From Lichtheimia corymbifera B2541 (Eukaryota > Mucoromycota > Mucoromycetes > Mucorales > Lichtheimiaceae), in contig JNEU01000922.1 of assembly GCA_000697475.1 (NCBI GenBank), positions 62,001 to 126,000 of the forward strand: a stretch of 64,000 nucleotides of DNA, given 5' to 3'. Of this stretch, positions 56,610 to 64,000 are shown piece after piece. The stretch's first letter is position 1. Every line of letters starts with the position of its first letter. The notes under the pieces were generated by a model that ran no database searches, was not told the origin of the DNA, and worked only from the letters and a program-made list of their open reading frames with translations. The translations under genes were made by a program, and so were the position numbers.

Positions 56610-59127
56610 ATGAAACTTGTTTCCATCTCTTTAGCCATTGTTGGGCTCTTATCTTTGACTCAGGCCCGGCCAACGCCCGATGGTGTGCTCTCATGGGATG
56701 AAGCATATGCCAAAGCCAAAAAGTTGGTGTCGCAAATGTCGCTTGAGGAGCGTGTCAACGTTACCACCGGTACAGGCAATGAACAAGGGGTAAGGATGAC
56801 AATGATGATGCATCATGTAAACAATGAAACAACATTCTCAATGTTTATTCTACAAAGCCATGTGAAGGCAACACTGCAGCAGCAGGCGATCTGTTCCCAG
56901 CATTATGGTATGCTTTATATATACAAGAACCAAGACGTATAGATGACTAATGGTATCCATATACTACAGCTTGAATGATGGACCTACTGGTTTACGTCGA
57001 GCTTACAACACGAGCCAATTTGTTGCTGGCATCAATGCTGCTGCATCCTGGGATCGTGAACTTACTCGTCAACGAGGAGCTGAAATGGGTCGTGAGTTCC
57101 GAGCCAAGGGTGTCAATGTCATTTTGGGTCCTGGCATGAATATGATGCGCACTCCACGTGCTGGTCGAAATTGGGAATTTGCAGGCGAAGACCCCTATCT
57201 CACTGGTGAGATCGCTTATGAAACCGTCATTGGTTTACAAAGCTCTGGCATTATCACAACATCCAAGCATCTTATCGGAAATGAACAAGATACCAATCGC
57301 TACAACTCGAGCACCAATATGGATGACAAGACCCTGCATGAGCTCTATCTTCATCCATTTGTACGTGCACTCGATGCCGAAACTACGGGTATCATGTGCT
57401 CCTATAGTAAGTACTAGGCTGATTGTGGATGTATACCTAAACAATGACTCACATGCATTGGGTACATGTAGACATGGTGAATGGCACATATGCATGTGAG
57501 GATGACTATATTCTCAATTCAGTCCTCAAGGGCGAGCTTGGTTTCAAAGGATTTGTCGTGAGTGACTGGTGGGCAACGCATTCTACTGCCTTTGCTGTCA
57601 ACAATGGTCTTGATATGACCATGCCAGGTGATGCCAACTCGCAAAGTATCACAGGTGGCGGTTTGTGGTTTGGCAAAAACCTTACGGACGCAGTAAAGAA
57701 TGGTGATGTCGATGAAGATCGCGTTACCGATATGGCAACACGTATTGTGGCGGCCTGGTACAAAGTCGGTCAAGACAAGGATTTCCCGGAGCTCAACTTT
57801 AACTACTTTGACAGCAATGTGGGCGCTGATTTGGATGTCCAGGGCGATAGCAAGGATAATATTCGAAAGCAAGGAGCTGCATCAGTCGTTTTGCTGCGCA
57901 ACGACGATGACATTCTTCCACTTGGACAAGACGACAAGGTTAAAAAGATTGCAGTCATTGGCAGCGATGCTGGTGCTGATCCAGAGTAAGTGCATATATA
58001 TGATTATTATGCAAACATCCATAACAAGCGATGACTCAATCGAATACTTTTATTACAATAGAGGTCTCAATCAATGCCAAGATGGTTCATGTTCTCGTGG
58101 CACCTTGACGCAAGGTTGGGGATCTGGTAGTGCCTATTTGCCCTATCTTGTCACACCATTGGATGGCATTAAGGATCGTGCAGGTGATTCCATTGATGTT
58201 GTATCCCACCTTGATGACTGGGATGTCGAGGAAGCAGCCAAGGTTGCATCTGATGCTGATATTGCCATGGTATTTGCCAAGTCGGATTCAGGTGAAATGT
58301 ACATTGTGGTGGATGATAACCCTGGTGACCGTAACAACATTTCTTTATGGTACAATGGCGACGAACTTGTAAGTGTATCACGTAAAGCACCATACCACAT
58401 TATTATGCTCACAATGCAATATTTTCATAATTAGATCAAAGCCGTGGCAGATGCCAACAAGAATACAGTCGTTGTGATTCACTCAGTCGGTCCTATCCTT
58501 ATGCCCTGGATTGATCACCCCAATATCAAGGCCATTGTGTGGCCCGGTTTGCCAGGTCAAGAAACAGGCAACTCGCTTGCTGATGTGCTGTTCGGTTCCG
58601 TTAACCCATCCGGCAAATTGCCCTATACCATTGCTAAAAAGTTCGACGACTATTTGGGTGATATTGTGTATGAGCTGGATATTGAGTATACTGAAGGTGT
58701 CAATGTCGGTTACCGCCATTTTGATAAATACGACATTGAACCACTCTACGAGTTCGGCTACGGCTTGTCATACACCACATTTGATTACAGCGGTCTCAAG
58801 GTCAAGGTTTCTGGCAAGGGCAAAAATGCAAAGGTCACAGCATCGCTCAAGGTGGAGAACACTGGTGATGTTGACGGTGCTGAGGTTGTACAAGCATATC
58901 TCGGCTTCCCTGAGGACGCTGAGCAACCACCCAAGATGTTGCGTGGATTCGAAAAGGTCAATATCAAGCACGGCAAGAAGCAAGATGTCAAATTTGAATT
59001 CAGTGAGCGTGATCTGAGAGTGTGGGATACAGCCAAGCAAGAATGGGTTGTTCCTTCCGGTACATTTACTGTCTACATTGGTGCAAGCAGCCGTGATATC
59101 CGCTTGGAAGATACTTTTACCCTTTAA
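56610..59127 (+). CDS. secreted GH3 beta-glucosidase
   Basis: Hydrolyses terminal beta-D-glucosyl residues (cellobiose and related beta-glucosides) outside the cell. Exons 56610-56789, 56858-56907, 56970-57406, 57472-57985, 58062-58368 and 58435-59127 (2181 nt, 726 aa). Signal peptide MKLVSISLAIVGLLSLTQA. GH3 N-domain: LNDGPTGLRR, GVNVILGPGMNMMRTPRAGR, EFAGEDPYLTGE and KHLIGNEQDTNRY; the nucleophile is Asp254 in FVVSDWWATHS. GH3 C-domain: ASVVLLRNDDDILPL and WPGLPGQETGNSLADVLFG. The C-terminus is a fibronectin III-like domain (FGYGLSYTTFDYSG, then VENTGDVDGAEVVQAYLG). Several Asn-X-Ser/Thr sites. Length and domain order fit the family. Confidence 0.95.
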
Positions 59128-59532
59128 TCTATACTACAGTTACATGATGACATGATGTCTCTTTTTGAATAAAGCATATCGCAGCCGTTTTCCATATACA
59201 AAAAGTTGCCAGTGATGACCTGCATGTGAGCACACAACAATTAATGTCGTCTTGATAAGCCTAGTATATTTGTAATGCTATCCAAGACTCTATATGTCAA
59301 TCTAGCTATCCAATAATAAAAATCGACCGCGTTCACAATCGATACTACAAGAAGAAACCGGGGTTGGGGGGAGTAAATAGGGGATAGTATGAAACAGAGA
59401 GAGAAAAAAGAGCAACAAAAAGGGATTACGATACTATGCAGAAGGGGAGGTGAAAGGAACAGGTAACGGATGATGCTTGTGCGTGCATTTTTGTCGACGT
59501 AATGCGTGCATGTGTGGGATGGAAGTAAAAGG
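59128..59532. other. convergent intergenic region
   Basis: 3' flanks of the GH3 gene (AATAAA at 59168) and of the glutamate-cysteine ligase gene. No gene seen. Confidence 0.55.
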
Positions 59533-61983
59533 TTATGTGCTAAAGTCGCCCAAAAGCTCTGGTGCCTTGAGTTCGCCTCTGGCAATCTTATCCACGGTGT
59601 TGATGAGATCGTAGGTGATGCTTGGAGATACCACAGAGTCGTGCTTGTAGTCAGGATGATTCATGACAAGGTGACGCAAATAAGTAGCACCGGTCATTAG
59701 CTCGCCACTTGCACGCTTGCTGATCAAAGATAAATAGCTGGAGAGTTTGCATCGTGTCTCGATATCAATGTTGGTGCTGTCAAGGTAGTTGTGGATCAAT
59801 GGGATGAAACCTGGGAAGCCATTTTCCTGCATAATGAATGTGAGTTTAAAGATCGAGGATACATTGGCGCTATTACTAGCATACCTGGCCATTGATAATT
59901 TCGTTCATTGTCATCAACTCATACTCGTCATCACTTTCAGTGGTGGTGCCATCCAAATCTGCAAGATATTAGGTCAACCAATGTCCTTGTATATCATGCT
60001 CAAATCCCCCCATCCTTCAATACTTACTAGGGAAGACATTCTTGCGGAAGTAAAACTTGTCATTTACCGCTGCACCACGCTTATGGGCTGTTGCCATGTT
60101 CTCATCCACCTATGTTGACCAATACCTCATCAGCCATCAATGCCTAATGCATGACCAACCTGCTTACCTTTGTGATGGGAATATAGAGATTCAATCCAAA
60201 GCTCAAAATCACACGGGTGACCAGCACGATAAACACCGAAAAGGCAGCATTCTCAAAATCAGTAAGCTGTACTTCCATGCTGCGGAACTCGACACGCCAT
60301 CCAATATCAGAGTCAGGTGGTGGAGGCTTGAATCGTACAGTCTGCCAGTTGGTCGATTGGATATTCTAATATAAAAGCATTCTTGAGTTGACACATCTAC
60401 GTGCGTATACAATGATCGAAACATACCTCAAAGTGATCCATCGATTTCTCATCATCCTGATCCAGCAATTCCTTGAAGATAACAAGTGGGTCACGAATAA
60501 AGAGATGGGAGATATGGCGTGCCAAAAGATCATCTACATCGTTATCTCTCAGCTTCTTGTAAATGTCCTTGTCGTAAACAAGGTCGAGGTCATTGTATTT
60601 GGACTTGTACATGGCATCATCGCAAATGTATGTGTCAATTGAATCGTAACGGGACTTGTTGATGACAAAACGATCGTTTTCCAAAGGCTATATACACCCA
60701 TAGATAATTAGCACACAGGTTCACCCATACCTCCTCCGGTAATGTATATACCTTCAATCCCCGTTCTTCGGGTGTGCGATCATCCACACTGGCAGCAATC
60801 ACATTCCATCGACAATCAACATCAGCAAGATAACCGCGGAAAATGGGACATGCAGCTGTCAAGGCAAGCTTCACGTTGTACAATGTCAGCTGAAAGAATC
60901 CTGAACCTGCCAACCCAAGAATACATTACCATGATAGGAGCCACTGGAGCCAAATGATCGTACAAGTGTCGTGCTTCATCGATGTTACAAGCTTGGAAAG
61001 TGATTTGTAAACAGCAGCAGCCCATGCCGAACGCCATAGCATCCATGTAAATGTGATCGGGTTTGGCTGCACCATTCTTAGCCTCCTTGTCATGTGGGAA
61101 AACATCACGATCCCATGGGATGGTTGGGTCAATGAATGGACGAGGTGTGTTCTTATCATGGAAGATTGGCATATTGATCTCCACCTTGGCACCACGACGG
61201 CGACGAATGTTGGCTGTCAATGTGCTATATAATTGACCGCATTCTGATAAGTGCTTTGACCCATACACAAAACTCCCTCACTTACGGAAAACGGGCATGA
61301 GGATTGGTGATTTCATCAGGAACGAAAAGACTTTGGACAGCTTGACCGGTTGGTTCATGATCAGGACTGGTTTCATGCGGACAACCCAAACGAGGATAAT
61401 TCACTAAGGATACGGGTATTTCTCCTGGAAGCATGGCCTCTTGAGCTAATTGCCGTCTACGTTTCATACTCGCCTCCACTTTCATCAAATCACGAAATGT
61501 CGCTCCATAAGGCTGTCCAGGAATAGCCTCAAGCATAAATCTACCATATTCAGGTCTCCATAGAGTCTCGGGTGGTTCACTATGTATATACTCCACGTCG
61601 TCAGCTTTCAAATCAACCGAACACTACTCCCTTCCCACGACTTACGTTGACGTTCCACTATTATACTCTTGCTCGGGTCGTTGGAGATCGGCCAATATAT
61701 CAAATACCCGTAATGACAGCTTGGATTCCTTGTTCTCTTGGTCCATTTTCACCACAATAAATTCCACCTTTGTGTTTGGCGCATGTCAGCAGCAGCGCGC
61801 ATTGCAAACGCGACCGTTTCCTTATATACATGCCTCGTCGCCCCATAGCAGACATTGCTTTTGTCTGTCGCGCAATTTCCGATAAACCGAGAGGAACTGA
61901 TCGATACCATGCGATCGGACGTGGTCGGCGTAGTGTTTTGCTTCGTTCCAGTGAAGTGGTGTTCCCAAGGATAAAAGACCCAT
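59533..61983 (-). CDS. GSH1: glutamate-cysteine ligase
   Basis: First and rate-limiting step of glutathione synthesis: L-Glu + L-Cys + ATP to gamma-glutamylcysteine. Ten exons on the minus strand: 61983-61834, 61767-61646, 61579-61286, 61224-60930, 60868-60752, 60687-60427, 60365-60168, 60109-60028, 59958-59885 and 59826-59533 (1887 nt, 628 aa). [70 protein letters not shown] and [20 protein letters not shown] are family hallmarks; [20 protein letters not shown] lies in the C-terminal half. Intron 1 begins GC (61833-61832) and ends AG, giving DE|VEF in phase. Intron 2 uses ACATAG ending at 61580; a nearer AAAG gives a stop. Confidence 0.94.
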
Positions 61984-63222
61984 ATTCGTTTCAATAAGAA
62001 AGAAAAGAAAAAAAAGAGAGGGAAAGTGAGAAGGGCTCAAGCTTATAAATCAAAAGAAAAATTTGGGGGGCTGTTCAAGTATAACAGGCAAGCGTGATGC
62101 TGTTTGTTGTAGAGTATTCTATAAAGTGGTACAACAGAATGAGAGACATGGGCTTGCATTATAATTGACGCACACACACGACCTAGGTGTATAGGTCATT
62201 GGTTTGATACACGAATAGCGTGAGTGGCTATCACATCATACACCCCACTGGATCAGAGATGGCTATAATTGACTGGCTGACAAAGCCTCGGCCATCACGC
62301 AATTCATTGCGTTATTGTCGTTGGTCAGCGGTTGTCACAATGAAGCCTTTACGTTTCATCATTATCATTATCATCACTGCCCATACAATATTTCTCCTTA
62401 CTTTGATCATCTGATCATGGTCGTATCCCGGTCACTGCTTCTATCTTTTTGTCGCTAGCATCATACGGCTCTTGGATTAATAACGATGCGGACAACAAAA
62501 CAACCATCTCGGCGTCAATAACTCCGGATGGTGTAACATGTACCTCGCAGCGATGCTGTCTTGTGCTACATGCAACCATAATCCATATCCAGCAACTCGT
62601 CGTAATCTCGCAATAAAACGTAAGGACTCGTAATCATGTCTATATATACTATGTGTGTAGATGCGTCGTCTATTCAATCCATTAGCACGTCGAGGATATT
62701 GCGTTTCGATCCCAGCCTTTGAGCATGATGGCGGACCCCAGCATACCTGTGTATTATCGGCAATAGAAAAGTTTGACAGTTCTTGTTGACATTGTCATCT
62801 TATACCTGTGTCTCTTGTACACGGCAGCAAAATATATCCCTTGGCAATGACATCGTTTTCATCTCAAGATAGCTATATTAAACTAAAGGGTATCATGTGC
62901 AGGGCGACGCGCTCCAAAAGAATAAATTGTTCTCCTATGCATTGACTTTGGGTCTGAGATCTCGCAGCAGCAGCAGCAGCCACACACCTTCATTGTTTAC
63001 CTAAGCAAATCCATACGCCTATTACAAAGAGGAAAACTAGGGACCAAAATGATAGGCTACATCTGTTTACGTTATCACTCCTCCTTTAAGTTTATTTGAC
63101 CTTGTCGCGCACGTACAATTTTACCCCTTAATATCATATGGCAGATGGTATTATATAACTGCTTGATTTGAGCATAAGGGTCAATCCGATCCCACTCTCT
63201 TCTGCTATGCTTTATAAACATC
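61984..63222. other. intergenic between divergent genes
   Basis: Promoters of GSH1 (left) and the phosphoesterase gene (right). A short CAG repeat lies near 62964-62981. TATAAA at 63212 is too close to the downstream ATG to serve as its TATA box unless transcription uses a later start. No gene or tRNA recognised. Confidence 0.5.
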
Positions 63223-64000
63223 ATGTCTTTGAAGGCCGCCTTTTTGATGATTGGCTGTTGTGTTTTTCTGCTATTGGTTGTATGCAGACCTCTCGATAAT
63301 GACGAATCGATGATCAAGCATCTGGTAGTTTTAATGATGGAGAATCACAGCTATGACCACTTTCTTGGCAGCTATCCGTTAGCTGATGGCTCAAATTCAT
63401 CCATGTGCAACCCATTAAAGGATGATGATGATGATGATCAAATATGTGTTACACATGATGGTGCATTCCAGTAAGTGCTGTTTATGCAACTTTATAAAAG
63501 CCCAAATAATGATTGGCTCATCGCATATCCACATAGCACTGATGAACCGGAAAACTTTATACCGGATGTTGACCAGCAGATTTATGATGTTGACTTTGGG
63601 AGTAAGCCAGACTTGAATGATGACAAGCCGACCATGAAAGGATTTGTCAAGAATTACCTTCGGTATCGAGAAAAGAGGCGGGCTGCAGAAGTAATGCAGG
63701 GATTAAACGAGACCACCCTACCTGTACTCTACAAGTTGGTGCAAGAGTACGCCATATCCGATGTAAGTGTGTTGTCTTGATCAACCCTTGCTTACAACAA
63801 TGCTCATGCAGGCTCTTTGAAAAGCGGTGGTTTTCGTCTGTTCCAGGTATAAAAAAAAGGAAGAGGGATGATGTTATATATACGTGCTCTTATAACATGC
63901 ATTTATTCAAGGCTCAACATTTCCCAATCGCAACTTTTTGCATGCTGGCACGTCAGGTGGTGTGGTAACCAATGACATTCCCAAGCTTGGGTATCCATTC
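63223..64000 (+). CDS. secreted phosphoesterase (phospholipase C/acid phosphatase family), 5' part
   Basis: Runs off the right edge. Exon 1 (63223-63470) has a signal-anchor-like start (FLMIGCCVFLLLVVC) and the metal-site motif KHLVVLMMENHSYDHFLGSY of the bacterial/fungal/plant PLC family. Exon 2 (63501-63762) gives PNNDWLIAYPHSTDEPENFI and later KLVQEYAISD. Exon 3 (ending 63846) gives LFEKRWFSSVPG, and exon 4 (from about 63911) STFPNRNFLHAGTSGGVVTN. The exon 2/3 join is a problem: the good donor GTAAGT at 63763 is out of phase with exon 3 (acceptor ending 63812); only a weak GTTGTC donor would fit. So the gene may be frameshifted or contain an unseen microexon. Confidence 0.78.

Noticed and set aside
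62140..62220. Short inverted-looking GACCTAGGTGTATAGGTC segment that might be a tRNA or hairpin
   Set aside because: No A box, anticodon arm or acceptor pairing could be found; only a short local palindrome.
1..64000. CRISPR array, bacterial operon or prophage features
   Set aside because: Spliced eukaryotic genes throughout; no regular spacer array and no bacterial gene order.

Overview
The window reads as nuclear DNA of an early-diverging fungus, most likely Mucoromycota and plausibly Mucorales. That placement is inferred from gene content and style, not from a database match. Genes carry many short GT-AG introns of about 45-105 bp, intergenic spaces are small, and several proteins have typical fungal architectures (RAD16-type RING/SNF2 helicase, CHS4-like Sel1 protein with a CaaX end, SFC1 carrier, TANGO6/RTP1). 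All gene models were built by hand by joining open frames at splice signals that keep the protein in phase. Coordinates given as exon lists are predictions.

Left third (1-24.3 kb): the tail of an unidentified gene; linker histone H1 (-); an F-box protein (+); a TTC14-like TPR protein with a long Arg/Asp/His-rich tail (+); a TBC1D13-type Rab GAP (-); a decayed member of an unidentified family with its own upstream module (10.5-12.3 kb); a small hypothetical; SUA5 (-); a PSP1-domain protein (-); a secreted protein interrupted by one in-frame TAA (-); a 12-exon TANGO6/RTP1 homologue (-); and ERGIC-3/Erv46 (-).

Middle (24.3-41.8 kb): a gene-poor stretch (24.3-30.8 kb) with promoter-like modules, a broken family member, a tandem duplication and copy A of a dispersed repeat of about 2.9 kb. 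It is followed by MCTS1/TMA20, an Mtf2-like mitochondrial protein, a 19-exon RAD16 helicase, V-ATPase subunit G, a small secreted cysteine-containing protein, and another decayed family locus.

Right third (41.8-64 kb): a protein kinase with a variant HRD motif; a convergent CHS4/SKT5-like protein; the mitochondrial succinate/fumarate carrier; TAN1; a triplicated degenerate repeat; copy B of the dispersed repeat; a voltage-sensor-domain-only membrane protein; a secreted GH3 beta-glucosidase; glutamate-cysteine ligase; and the 5' part of a secreted phosphoesterase (phospholipase C/acid phosphatase family).

Most genes are conserved housekeeping functions (tRNA modification: SUA5 and TAN1; secretory traffic: ERGIC-3, TANGO6 and TBC; chromatin and repair: H1 and RAD16; translation: MCTS1). 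They show no operon-like logic. The least explained material is the islands at 10-12, 24-30, 39-41 and 49-53 kb, where non-genic repeats, shared promoter-like modules and broken family genes sit between intact housekeeping genes.
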